Part shown: positions 20,403 through 32,515 of the stretch, one piece after another
How the letters are laid out: every line of letters starts with the position of its first letter
How positions within the stretch are numbered: the stretch's first letter is position 1
Origin: Neorickettsia sennetsu str. Miyayama
GTDB lineage: Bacteria > Pseudomonadota > Alphaproteobacteria > Rickettsiales > Anaplasmataceae
DNA length: 64,000 nt
Assembly (NCBI RefSeq): GCF_000013165.1
Contig: NC_007798.1
Location: 620,001 to 684,000, forward strand
Direction of reading: 5' to 3'
Position numbers and translations under genes: made by a program
Notes under the pieces: model-generated
Seen by the model: only the letters and a program-made list of their open reading frames with translations
Databases searched by the model: none
Told to the model about the DNA's origin: nothing

Positions 20403-21503
20403 CTACCTGAGAACAAAACGAATATCGTTAAAAACAGCAAAAACAAGGATAGCTATCAATAACAACATCCCTGCTCTTCCTGCCCATTGCTGAAAGCCAA
20501 TTGCTACTCTATCACCCTTAATCCATTCAATCAAATAGAAAAGCAGGTGCCCACCATCAAGCATCGGTATAGGAAAAAGATTAAACAAACCAAGATTGAT
20601 CGATAACATTGCCATAAACCACAAAACCATGGTGAATCCCATTCGCATGGACTGTCCGGAGTATTTAGCAATTTTTATTGGACCACCTATAGCATTGGTT
20701 TTAGCTTTCCCTGTAATCGTCTGCCAGAGCAGCTTTAGTGTTGAATGAATAACATTACCAATCTCAATCAAAGAGAATCGCATTGCACCCACGACTCCAA
20801 TTTCGCTACGCTGAATCTTTGATGCTTCTATTCCAAGCTTTGGTAGCTCTTCACGATTACCGAATATATCTTCTCCAACCTCAATCCTTGGAGTTACAGA
20901 CATAGATATCTCATCCCCATTCCTTAACACAGTGAAAGATACTGCACTATCACGATTCAGGTAAATGAACTTTCTGATTTCGTCGAAACTTGCAATAGGC
21001 TTATTGTTCATCGTTAAGATCCTGTCCCCAACTCTGAATCCCGCATGTGCTGCCGGACTATCGCTAATAACAGATGCTACAACTGGCTCAACCGTAACTT
21101 TTCCAAAATAACCATATAGGAAAGACAAAACCAAAAAGGCAAAAACAAAATTAGCAAAAGGACCACCAAAAATAACAAGTGCTTTTTGATATAGAGGTTT
21201 ATAATTCAGGGTTTGAGCTTTCATGCAATCATCCATCATATGAATTTTCTCAAAATCCACAGCACTGCTCTTGTCTAAATCTCCGAACATTTTCACATAC
21301 CCACCAGCCGGAATCATAGAGAGCTTCCATCTGGTTCCTGACTTATCACTGAAGCCAAATAATTCTTTCCCAAATCCAATAGAAAACTCCTCTACTTTCA
21401 CACCAAACATTTTGGCAAAAATATAGTGCCCAAACTCATGCGCGAAGACGATCACAGAAACCACTAGCAGAAAGGATGCGAGATATAAAAGTAAACCACC
21501 CAT
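20403..21503 (-). CDS. rseP: Membrane-bound zinc protease RseP (site-2 protease family)
   Basis: The 366-residue protein has the S2P hallmarks: HEFGH within the first membrane helix (near residues 22-26) and NLFPIPMLDGGHL near the C-terminus. Between them is a single PDZ domain (about 130-190, SDSPAAHAGFRVGDRI), where E. coli RseP has two. The family cuts transmembrane anti-sigma factors and leftover signal peptides. Several membrane helices are visible. It is the first gene of the run rseP-bamA-mnmE, the order seen in many proteobacteria for rseP-bamA. Confidence 0.93.
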   Translation of the reverse strand: MGGLLLYLASFLLVVSVIVFAHEFGHYIFAKMFGVKVEEFSIGFGKELFGFSDKSGTRWKLSMIPAGGYVKMFGDLDKSSAVDFEKIHMMDDCMKAQTLNYKPLYQKALVIFGGPFANFVFAFLVLSFLYGYFGKVTVEPVVASVISDSPAAHAGFRVGDRILTMNNKPIASFDEIRKFIYLNRDSAVSFTVLRNGDEISMSVTPRIEVGEDIFGNREELPKLGIEASKIQRSEIGVVGAMRFSLIEIGNVIHSTLKLLWQTITGKAKTNAIGGPIKIAKYSGQSMRMGFTMVLWFMAMLSINLGLFNLFPIPMLDGGHLLFYLIEWIKGDRVAIGFQQWAGRAGMLLLIAILVFAVFNDIRFVLR

Positions 21504-21710
21504 AAAATTTTAAAACTAACCTCAGGACTAACTAAACCTTACACTGAAGTGTCATTCCATGTACAGGGTGAAAAGATAATTCTCCAGCACCAAATAGACA
21601 GCACATAATGACCTACATATCAGGATTCCAAGACTAATACCAACTAAACGTAAAATATCCTCAGAAATACCGAAAAACTACTGATGTGCTAACAGAGTAA
21701 ACATTCCCAA

Positions 21711-22550
21711 TTACAGCGAAATATGTGCGATCTTAACCCACCACTTATGATGACGTATTAATTCTGAGTGGGCGTCTCTTAGATTTTCTACAGTGTCGAA
21801 AACACCTATACATGTTGGACCGCTCCCACATAGTTTGGTGACCTTATTTCCTTTACAATTTTTAATACTTTTAAGTACGTCGCTTATCACTGGTGCGATT
21901 TCGATAGCAGCATCAGTTAAATCATTAGGAAGAGAAAGCATATCTTCAAACGCCTGATGATCCCCTGCAAGATTGGACTCAGCTGAAAAAATACTTCTTC
22001 TTTCGCGGAAATTTTTATAAACTTCAGCAGAGCTGACAGGAAAGTTTGGACAGACTAGGAGTATTGGATATACAAGCTTCGACTCTGGCAATGCAACGAT
22101 TTTTTCACCCATTCCCGTTACGTGACACGGATGGCTATAAAGGCAGGCCAACGTATCAAAGCCAACAGACAAAGCCACTTGACTGAGTAATACTTCCGAG
22201 ATATTGTGTAGCCCACCGAAATATCTCAGCAACGCTGCTGCATCTGCTGAACCACCACCTATACCGGCAGCAACAGGAAGATTCTTCACTAGAGTAACAT
22301 TGAAATAACGCTTTGCATAATCATTAACAAATCTGAGAACACGACTTACCGAGTTATCCGCACCTATCGCTTGGGATGCACCAATGAATTTGACTGAGTT
22401 CTCAGTTGCAGACGTAGGAACAATTATTATCTCGTCATACAGATCATGCGTGAAACAGAAAACACTATCGAGCAGGTGAAACCCGGATTCATTCCTTCCT
22501 GTGATAAGCAGAAAAAGATTAATCTTTGCCGGCGCTCTTAGGGTTAACAT
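21711..22550 (-). CDS. ispE: 4-diphosphocytidyl-2-C-methyl-D-erythritol kinase IspE
   Basis: IspE phosphorylates CDP-methylerythritol in the MEP isoprenoid pathway. It is a GHMP kinase: the N-terminal APAKINLFL is followed by the ATP-binding [20 protein letters not shown] near residues 88-107, and the C-terminal [13 protein letters not shown] is the third motif. Length, 279 residues, is typical. It lies 27 bases downstream of gyrB on the same strand and could be co-transcribed with it. Confidence 0.95.
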
Positions 22551-22577
22551 AGTAACCCAAAAATAACGAGAGATAGA

Positions 22578-25269
<2,692 letters not shown>

Positions 25270-25287
25270 ATGATAAGGGTCCCCCTC

Positions 25288-25776
25288 ATGAGTACTTTGG
25301 AAGTAGATGATCTAGCCCCATCTTTTTATCTCCCTTCAAGTATGGGTGGAATGATAAGTCTGCAGGATTTTCTGGGGAAGGCTGGTCTTGTAATTTATTT
25401 TTACCCGAAAGATGATACTCCTGGCTGCACTCAGGAGGCAAAGGATTTTAAAGAACACATTGCGGAGTTTAAAGAGCTCAATGTTGTTGTTATTGGTATA
25501 TCAAAGGATAATCTCAGGGCACACAAGAATTTCTCCACAAGGTACGACCTGCCTTTTCACCTATTGTCTGACGAATCAACAGAAACCATACAAAAGTACG
25601 GAGCTTGGGTAGAGAAATCCATGTTTGGGAAGAAGTATTATGGTATAGAACGCAGCACCTTTGTCGTGGATCTAAATGGAAAGGTTAGAAAATTGTGGAG
25701 AAGAGTGCGGGTATCGGGACACGTTAAGGAGGTTCTAGACTTTTGTAGGAGTAATCAGTTCAGGAATGCATCTTGA
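25288..25776 (+). CDS. bcp: Thioredoxin-dependent thiol peroxidase, BCP type
   Basis: This peroxiredoxin detoxifies peroxides. The thioredoxin-fold start (LEVDDLAPSFYLPS) leads to YFYPKDDTPGCTQEAKDF, which holds the peroxidatic cysteine. The resolving cysteine that E. coli BCP has five residues later is replaced (Ala-Lys), so the enzyme is probably of the 1-Cys or alternative-partner type. An ATG at 25270 is also open. I prefer 25288 because AAGGG lies about nine bases before it and the first conserved residues follow directly. Confidence 0.9.
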   Translation: MSTLEVDDLAPSFYLPSSMGGMISLQDFLGKAGLVIYFYPKDDTPGCTQEAKDFKEHIAEFKELNVVVIGISKDNLRAHKNFSTRYDLPFHLLSDESTETIQKYGAWVEKSMFGKKYYGIERSTFVVDLNGKVRKLWRRVRVSGHVKEVLDFCRSNQFRNAS

Positions 25777-25944
25777 ACTTTCTCAGTTACTCGCGTCGGA
25801 AACGAGCTAGCCTTGTTCTTAATTTCCTAACGGTGAGGCAGGTTTTTATGAGAAGTATTTTCCTTTTCTTTGTCACATGTAATTAATGTATTTAGCTTTG
25901 TTTAAATTGCTGCCTGAAGCTGCTCGCTGAAATTGCATCTGTAA

Positions 25945-27351
25945 ATGTTTTACACTCACCTACTTGTGGTAGGACTATACCTTCTCTGTATTTTTCTCTT
26001 TGGGTTCGTTCGTAAGAGGGTTAGTGCATCATTTAAAGAATATATTCTTGCAAATAGGTCGGTGCACGAAATAATCACTGGAATAAGTCATGTTTCTTCC
26101 GAAATCAGCGTAGGAACCTTTACTGTAGTGGCAAGCATGATTTACACAACTGGGTTCTCGCGGCTTTGGGTCGATCTAGGATTCTTTGTGTTTAGCATAC
26201 TCTCCTGGCGACTCTTAGCCGGACGTTTGAGAGTACAGAGTGAAGAGAGCAAGGACGCGCTTACGATTCCGCAATATCTTGCAAACAAATTTGATAGCAA
26301 AACGGTTGGAATTTTTGCATCACTAATCATTACTCTCTTCACCACGACGTACATTGGTGCAAATATGCTTGGTCTTACAAAAGTTCTTTCCAAAGTGGTA
26401 AGCCTGGAGTCCAACTTAGTAGCAGTAGCGGTGCTGATTGTTACATTGTTGTATACTACTGTAGGCGGCTTTAGATCTGCTTCCCATGTGAACGTTCTTC
26501 AGGGGGCAATAATGCTTTTAGCGACTTGCATACTACCGCTCTCACTACTAATAAAGTTCGGCTTAGAACCACTAACCACTTTCTTAAAACAGAGTGGGTC
26601 AAGTGCCGTTGGTCATCTCGACATTACACAAGCAGTATTTTACTTCAGCTTCGCCTCGGTAATGTTTGGAACACCACACACAATTGGAAAATTCTTAGCT
26701 ATAAAATCTCCTGACAAATTGAACACTGCTCGGAATACAAGCATTATCATAAACATCATAATCTACCTTGGCATAGCAATATCTGCAGTGTACGGAAGAA
26801 AATTACTTCCATCTATGAAAGATACAGAAATGCTACTTTTGAACCTAAGCGAAATGTTTACCAGTCCACTTTACGGTAGCATGATAATAATCGCGATCCT
26901 GGCCGCCGTAATGAGTACGATAGATGCTCAACTGATATCAAGTGCAAGCTGCATAGCTAACGATATCTATAGACACATTACATCGAACAGAAATGATATA
27001 CATCTTATTTTCGCCACAAAACTTATGATAATATTTGTAGGTGCATTAGCCCTTTCAATCTCATTAATTTTCAACCAATCTGTTGGAAAACTAGCAATCT
27101 TTTCTTTGACAGGATTAGGGGCTTCAATAGGACCAGTGATATTATTCAGTCTGTACACAAAAACCAGAAATAAAATACCAGCTCTGCTTGGCTTGACTTC
27201 TGGAACAACGGCAACAATACTTTTGACAATCTTTAACACCTCTGACATTCACTACAACATGTTGCCTGCGTTGTGTATTACGGCTGTAGTAATGCTAGCC
27301 TCGTCCTGTATAACTGGACGCACGGTGAAATGTGTTGAGTCTAACAATTAA
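25945..27351 (+). CDS. Sodium:solute symporter family transporter
   Basis: The 468-residue protein has about 12-13 membrane helices. It matches the sodium:solute symporter superfamily (PutP/PanF): an N-terminal FKEYILANRSV, then SEISVGTFTVVASMIYTTGF and the central YTTVGGFRSASHVNVLQG and AILAAVMSTIDAQLISSASCIANDIY segments. The substrate cannot be told from sequence; proline or pantothenate are typical for relatives. Its 3' end is 31 bases upstream of the preferred start of the beta-helix protein gene, so the two may form an operon. Confidence 0.85.
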   Translation: MFYTHLLVVGLYLLCIFLFGFVRKRVSASFKEYILANRSVHEIITGISHVSSEISVGTFTVVASMIYTTGFSRLWVDLGFFVFSILSWRLLAGRLRVQSEESKDALTIPQYLANKFDSKTVGIFASLIITLFTTTYIGANMLGLTKVLSKVVSLESNLVAVAVLIVTLLYTTVGGFRSASHVNVLQGAIMLLATCILPLSLLIKFGLEPLTTFLKQSGSSAVGHLDITQAVFYFSFASVMFGTPHTIGKFLAIKSPDKLNTARNTSIIINIIIYLGIAISAVYGRKLLPSMKDTEMLLLNLSEMFTSPLYGSMIIIAILAAVMSTIDAQLISSASCIANDIYRHITSNRNDIHLIFATKLMIIFVGALALSISLIFNQSVGKLAIFSLTGLGASIGPVILFSLYTKTRNKIPALLGLTSGTTATILLTIFNTSDIHYNMLPALCITAVVMLASSCITGRTVKCVESNN

Positions 27352-27382
27352 AGTGATTGTATCTAGCCCGAATTGGTTGCCT

Positions 27383-29038
27383 ATGAAAAATTTGATCCCG
27401 TTTTTTTTAGTCGTTATTGCTTTTTTCGCTTTTTCTGATTGTTACGCTGCCTCACCAACCAAGAAGGAAATATTAGAATTTCTAAAACTACAGAATAAAG
27501 ATCACAACGTTGTGTTGGATTTTAAGGAGCGCTTTGGTGATAGACTGACAAATGTTGATTTCTCTGGACTGGATCTTGGTAAAGTAACGTTCGATGGAAT
27601 GATAATAGAGAACTCTTCTTTCGATCGTGCAGTTTTCACAAGTCTTACAATCAAAAATAGCGTCGTAAATAACTCTACTTTTTACAGTACAATTATCTAC
27701 AAAGGACATATCGTAAGCAGCCAGTTGGATGGCGTGTCTATTATCGAATCGGATTTAAACAACACACAAATAGAAAAATCTGAGCTAAAAAATGTCAGAA
27801 TTCTGAAGACACATGCTCCCTCGCTTATACTCGATGATAGCAAGCTAAACAGCATCATAATCAGAAACTCCGATATTTTGGAGGCCAAATTTGGAAGAAC
27901 CGTCCTTGCTGAAAGTGAAATTTCTGGAAGTGATCTCTCCAATATGAGAATGGAAGATTCGAAAATTACCGATTCTCGACTAACGGTCTCAAAGCTCATA
28001 AATGCAAAGATGTCCAAGAGTACGCTTACAAACAGCACCTTACACGGAATAGAATTATCAGGTTCTCACATGCGTGATACTCAGATATTTTCCTCAGAGA
28101 TAACTAACTCTGACCTTCATCGAAGTAGACTGTACAACTGTCATTTAGAGAAAGTAAGCATGCTAAACACCGATTTTGGCTATGCATCAGTTGAAGGTAC
28201 CTCATTTATCAAAGCCGACTTCTCCTCGGCATCTTTAGAGGGATTACATATAGGAAGCGCAACTTTTTCAGAATGCTGTTTGTGTAACTTCAGCTCACAA
28301 AACATTACGATCGATTCATCAGCAATAACCCATTCGTCTATAAGCAATGTAAAATTGTATGACAGCGAAATTGCAGATACCTCGCTAAAAGATTCTAGTA
28401 TTGCAAATCTTAGTATCTCTAACTCAGGGTTTCTTGATACCGTACTTTTGGACGTCAATGGCAAGAGTATTGCAATCAAGCATACGCAAATAGATTCTTT
28501 GCTTCTCCAAGGGGATTTTTCAGATATAACAATAGAGGACTCACAGATCGTGAAGAGTTCTTTAAGGAATCTCAAATTACAACTGCTGTGGCTGCTGCAT
28601 TCTCATATAAACAACACGCAGGTCCAAGATGGCACGATATCTAAAAGCAATTTCTTAGCTAATACCTTTATAGACAGCTCAGTGGACAATTTAACGATCG
28701 CCAAATCAAGTTTCACTGAAAACAATTTTGTTGGAACAAATGTAGGAAATATTTCATTTACAAAGACACTTTTCACAGAAAAATTTATAGAGGGCGTTTC
28801 TTCCAAACTCGCCCAAATGGGAGCAATTGTCGGATTGTCGAATTTTGAAAAGCTCATTGCAAGTGGAACGTATGATTTCACAGATGTAAACTACTCAAAT
28901 ATCGACTTCAGTAAAATTGATTTGGGAAAGGTAAATTTCAAGGGAGCAATATTAAGGGAAAACATTTTTAGTGAAAATAAACTACACGATGTAGACCTTA
29001 CGAAAGCTGATCTAGAAGGAAGTACCTTCCATAAATAA
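27383..29038 (+). CDS. Secreted pentapeptide-like beta-helix protein
   Basis: After a clear signal peptide (MKNLIPFFLVVIAFFAFSDCYA) the 551-residue protein consists largely of short repeats. Ser, Asn, Thr or Asp and a hydrophobic residue recur every five residues or so (for example SSFDRAVF, SGSDLSNM, KADLEGSTF). This is the pattern of a right-handed quadrilateral beta-helix related to pentapeptide-repeat proteins. The module at residues 55-72 (VDFSGLDLGKVTFDG) recurs near the end at about 499-522 (IDFSKIDLGKVNFKGA), as if the helix has matching ends. A frame start at 27332 lies inside the upstream gene and lacks a signal peptide. The protein should be periplasmic or exported. Function is unknown. 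Confidence 0.75.
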   Translation: MKNLIPFFLVVIAFFAFSDCYAASPTKKEILEFLKLQNKDHNVVLDFKERFGDRLTNVDFSGLDLGKVTFDGMIIENSSFDRAVFTSLTIKNSVVNNSTFYSTIIYKGHIVSSQLDGVSIIESDLNNTQIEKSELKNVRILKTHAPSLILDDSKLNSIIIRNSDILEAKFGRTVLAESEISGSDLSNMRMEDSKITDSRLTVSKLINAKMSKSTLTNSTLHGIELSGSHMRDTQIFSSEITNSDLHRSRLYNCHLEKVSMLNTDFGYASVEGTSFIKADFSSASLEGLHIGSATFSECCLCNFSSQNITIDSSAITHSSISNVKLYDSEIADTSLKDSSIANLSISNSGFLDTVLLDVNGKSIAIKHTQIDSLLLQGDFSDITIEDSQIVKSSLRNLKLQLLWLLHSHINNTQVQDGTISKSNFLANTFIDSSVDNLTIAKSSFTENNFVGTNVGNISFTKTLFTEKFIEGVSSKLAQMGAIVGLSNFEKLIASGTYDFTDVNYSNIDFSKIDLGKVNFKGAILRENIFSENKLHDVDLTKADLEGSTFHK

Positions 29039-29063
29039 ATGTTAACTCAAAGGAAGATTGCGC

Positions 29064-29684
29064 ATGCGGAAGGGAATTCTGTTTATAATCTCCTCCCCTT
29101 CTGGTGGAGGAAAAACGACAGTAGCGGATTTCTTGGTCGGTCAGGACTTATCTATTAAGCGGTCCATCTCATTTACCACCAGGCAACCCCGTGGAGAGGA
29201 AAAGGATGGTATAGATTATTATTTTGTAAGTAAGGATGAATTTAATCGATTGCTACAAGAAGGAGAAATGCTCGAGCATGCAACAGTTTTGCAAAATCAA
29301 TATGGGACCTCACATAGATACATAGAAGAAACTCTGGCACTTGGTATAGATGTTCTTTGTTGTATAGACTGGCAGGGAGCTGAGCAAATTCGCAAGAAGA
29401 CCAATTGCATTTCCATATTTCTTCTACCGCCTAGTTTGCAAAAATTAAAAACACGGCTAACCAGCAGAGGCACAGACACAGCAGACGTTATTGAATACAG
29501 ACTAAAAGTTGCGCTTGAAGAAATTCAACATTTTTCAAAGTATGACTACGTACTTGTGAATGATGACCTGACGGAAACAAAACAAAAGGTACTCTCAATC
29601 ATCACCGCGGAGAGAGAGAAACTTGTACAAAACCACCGAGTGGTAGAATGCTTTGTAGCATCACTACTCGAACAAACCATATGA
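29064..29684 (+). CDS. gmk: Guanylate kinase
   Basis: Guanylate kinase phosphorylates GMP to GDP. The P-loop [10 protein letters not shown] is at the N-terminus, followed by the GMP-binding [20 protein letters not shown] and GTSHRYIEE. The lid region [17 protein letters not shown] is intact. A TTG at 29058 also opens the frame, but the ribosome-binding site AAGGAAG ends at 29056. That leaves only one base before TTG and a normal seven before the ATG at 29064, so the ATG is the start. Confidence 0.96.
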
Positions 29685-29769
29685 TGCACGCTGTGCTAAG
29701 TATCACTCACTGTGCATGAACGAATTCCTGCTATCTAGAACAGGCCATTCATACTTAGTGCTTGGTAAG

Positions 29770-30171
29770 TTATTTCCCTCTTCCCTTGTGTATACCGTGA
29801 GAAATCAGGGACTGTGCTTTTACTTTCAGTTGCCATATACCCATTTTGGGAAAATTCGATCCCATAAGATTTTTTAACGTCGTCATGTATAGCATGTTCC
29901 TTTTTATTACCATACTGGTCCACTTGCCTTGAGGCTTTGCTATTCCGACGATCTTTGGATCTGAACCAAGATGCCTATTGAGTTCCTCTAAGTCTATGCT
30001 TCTGTAGTATTGATCTTTTATTCTGCGCTGCTTCTCCTTGTGGTACTCTTTGTGTTCATCGTCTTCAACTGTACCAGAAAATTCCTCTTCACGACCAACA
30101 CGAGGAAAAAAAAATGATCCCAGTGCACAAAAGATCACCAACAAGACCAAGCCAAAAACTATGTAAAGCAT
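29770..30171 (-). CDS. Conserved-type membrane-anchored hypothetical protein
   Basis: The 133-residue protein begins with one membrane helix (YIVFGLVLLVIFCALGSFFF). A charged linker (about residues 30-60) follows, then a conserved-looking domain (GIAKPQGKWTSMVIKRNMLYM, then PKMGIWQLKVKAQS) and a basic end (HKGRGK). The pattern GKWT-...-GxWQLxVxAQ is, from memory, that of an uncharacterised Rickettsiales protein family. No function is known to me. It is probably anchored in the inner membrane with the domain outside the hydrophobic core. Confidence 0.65.
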   Translation of the reverse strand: MLYIVFGLVLLVIFCALGSFFFPRVGREEEFSGTVEDDEHKEYHKEKQRRIKDQYYRSIDLEELNRHLGSDPKIVGIAKPQGKWTSMVIKRNMLYMTTLKNLMGSNFPKMGIWQLKVKAQSLISHGIHKGRGK

Positions 30172-30225
30172 TACACCCCCTTACAGAGATTAGACGCAGG
30201 ACCAAATCACAAACTACACAAAGTA

Positions 30226-30951
30226 CTATGCTCCCTTGTAAAACCCAAGTTCGCTATAATTGACCTCTCCCAAGAAAAGAAACTTTACAAATTCCCTAGA
30301 CTGATTAATCCCTTCATTTTCCAAAATAGTGATGCTATACCAGATCTCCGGATATAATTCTTGTGGTACCTCGAACAGCCTCGTAAGCCCAGCGCTCTCG
30401 TGTTGGATGGCAATACTCCCTGGCAGGATAACAAATGCACCGCTTTCAATAGCCGCACGACCTAAGTTCTCGAAATTTTTCACTCTTACCGATCTACCCG
30501 CACATAATTTTAACACAACATCATTGATTATTTTTCCCATTACATTACCAGGATCCGGTACGATAAAAGCAGAATGCCTTTTTGCAATTTTTAAAACCGT
30601 GTTCAGACTATTACGTTTGCCTATTAGGCCCATTATTGGGCTGCTTTCCGCGATACAAACGTACAACTTATCGGATGCAAATGGCACACCATTCAACTCT
30701 GGCTTTTGACCTAAATGAGCAATAGAAACAACAGCATGATGTCCCTTTTCTAGGTCCGCAGATAAAAGGTCTGAGTTTTCAAAATCAGCAGTAACAATCA
30801 TTAGCCTTCTTTGAGCATAATCTTTAATAATTTTCCGAAAAGGAATACTCAAACTACTATCAACTGCTATGTGTAAATCCGATATCGCAAATGAATTGAG
30901 AGGTACAGACAAAATCAGAGCACATAAACCAAAAGCAAGAATACGCAACAT
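30226..30951 (-). CDS. Periplasmic substrate-binding protein, ModA-like
   Basis: From the ATG at 30951 the protein has a signal peptide (ILAFGLCALILSVPLNSFA) and about 220 mature residues. The mature part resembles the two-domain fold of small solute-binding proteins: HIAVDSSLSIPFRKIIKDYAQR at the start and a hinge region with FIVPDPGNVMGKIINDV. The family's ligands include molybdate or similar anions, but no ABC permease or ATPase is adjacent and the ligand is not evident. The frame extends to 31071, but that adds 40 residues without a signal peptide. Confidence 0.65.
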   Translation of the reverse strand: MLRILAFGLCALILSVPLNSFAISDLHIAVDSSLSIPFRKIIKDYAQRRLMIVTADFENSDLLSADLEKGHHAVVSIAHLGQKPELNGVPFASDKLYVCIAESSPIMGLIGKRNSLNTVLKIAKRHSAFIVPDPGNVMGKIINDVVLKLCAGRSVRVKNFENLGRAAIESGAFVILPGSIAIQHESAGLTRLFEVPQELYPEIWYSITILENEGINQSREFVKFLFLGEVNYSELGFYKGA

Positions 30952-31156
30952 ATAAAAAGAAATAGACAATATAACGTCAGTTTTTGCCGACGCAGCATAT
31001 TTCCCTTTGCAAGAAGTCGTTCTTATGCGAGAATCGAAATCCTGGGTTTCATGTAGGTACCGTGCCTGCATACAAAATTAGAGAAATACCTATAGAATTT
31101 TGTTAACCACGCAGCAAGAGCCATTATAGTACTCAACTGGAGAATATTTAAAGAAG

Positions 31157-32353
31157 ATGAATTCTGAAAAAGTAAAAGTGAATGTGGAGGAATTTTTAAA
31201 AAGCACAGCTGGACCCTTCGGTGTCTCTGCCTCTTTGGAACCAAAGGGATTCTTTTATGATCCAGGGTATGCAAAAACTGCTCCATGCAAATCTAGCATT
31301 ACTTTCATAGATGGTGAAAATGGGATACTTCTGCACAGGGGCTACCCAATAGAGGAATTGGCACAAACTTCTGACTTTTTGCAGGTCGGCTACCTTCTCA
31401 TTGACGGCAAACTTCCAGATTCCGCTGCTACGCGAGAGTTTGAAGAGAGGATAAAACACGTACCGCAGCTTCCTGAGTGTGTCTTGAAAAATATCCGTTC
31501 TTTCCCAACGAGTGCGCACCCGATGGCAGTTTTAATCTCTGCACTTGCTTCGCTCGCCTCAGTGTACGGAGAAATGGACTTTAATCAGAAGAAGTTACTT
31601 TTAGTTGCCTATACGCCATGGCTCATAGCGCATATATACCGACACATCAATTCTCTGGAGTTCGTTGAACCTGACATCAGGCTTCCTTATACCGAGAATT
31701 TCCTGTACATGATGTTTGGTGAGAAAAAGCCCAAAGATGCGGAAATCTTGGACAAAATCTTTATCTTGCATGCGGACCATGGTCAAACTGCTTCGACCTC
31801 TGTTGCACGGATGGTTGTATCTTCAGGAGCAAGCCCGATTGCGGCATGTTCTGCGGCTACAGCTAGTTTATGGGGACCACTGCACGGTGGCGCAAATGAG
31901 CGAGTCCTGGAAATGTTGAGAGGTATAGTTGAAAGCGGTGAGAAGGTAGAAAACTTCATTGAGCGCGTTAAAAGAAAAGAAGAGAGACTTATGGGTTTTG
32001 GGCACAGGGTGTATAAAAACTATGATCCTCGTGCAGCCATATTAAAGCAAAAGGCTCATGATGTGCTAAAAGCCGATTCACCTATTCTAAAAACTGCTGG
32101 CGAACTTGAAACAATCACAGCAAGGGAAGAGTACTTTCTGAGTCGCAAATTATATCCTAATGTCGACTTCTATTCGGGAATAGTGCTAGACGCACTGGGA
32201 ATATCATCTTGCATGTTCACACCGATTTTCGCACTTGCTAGAACAGTAGGTTGGGTTGCACAAATCACAGAGTTCTTGAGTGACAGTGAACAAAAACTTT
32301 GCAGACCTAGACAAATTTACGTAGGCGAACCAAGAAGAAACGTACACGGTTGA
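31157..32353 (+). CDS. gltA: Citrate synthase
   Basis: Citrate synthase condenses oxaloacetate and acetyl-CoA at the start of the TCA cycle. The catalytic His lies in ASLWGPLHGGANE (about residue 242), GFGHRVYKNYDPRA supplies the second His and an arginine, and YPNVDFYSGIVLDALG supplies the catalytic Asp. The CoA-binding end (QIYVGEPRRNVHG) is normal. The ATG has AAGAAG just upstream. At 398 residues it is a little shorter than the roughly 430-residue Gram-negative type, mostly at the N-terminus. Confidence 0.96.
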   Translation: MNSEKVKVNVEEFLKSTAGPFGVSASLEPKGFFYDPGYAKTAPCKSSITFIDGENGILLHRGYPIEELAQTSDFLQVGYLLIDGKLPDSAATREFEERIKHVPQLPECVLKNIRSFPTSAHPMAVLISALASLASVYGEMDFNQKKLLLVAYTPWLIAHIYRHINSLEFVEPDIRLPYTENFLYMMFGEKKPKDAEILDKIFILHADHGQTASTSVARMVVSSGASPIAACSAATASLWGPLHGGANERVLEMLRGIVESGEKVENFIERVKRKEERLMGFGHRVYKNYDPRAAILKQKAHDVLKADSPILKTAGELETITAREEYFLSRKLYPNVDFYSGIVLDALGISSCMFTPIFALARTVGWVAQITEFLSDSEQKLCRPRQIYVGEPRRNVHG

Positions 32354-32357
32354 TCAG

Positions 32358-32398
32358 CTTTTAGTGGTTCTACGCTCGTGCGGAGAACCACATAAAAG
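32358..32398. repeat. Long perfect inverted repeat between gltA and the surA-like gene
   Basis: Six outer pairs (CTTTTA/TAAAAG), then GTGGTTCT pairing with AGAACCAC and an inner CGC/GCG around a TCGT loop, give about 17 base pairs with one bulge. It begins four bases after the gltA stop. No T-run follows on either strand, so it is not a textbook terminator. It may still stop transcription from both convergent genes or stabilise the gltA mRNA end. Confidence 0.65.
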
Positions 32399-32515
32399 TT
32401 ACCAAAAGGAACACTTTGTACCACATTTCGGGCGTTGTGCAGCGATTCTATGCAGTCGCCGAAGCCTGGATCGACTCCTTTGCACCAGAAAATATACCCA
32501 ACAAGAATAGTACCG

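Noticed and set aside
27697-28038. Minus-strand frame inside the beta-helix gene
   Set aside because: Antisense frame kept open by repeat composition, no start context or domain.
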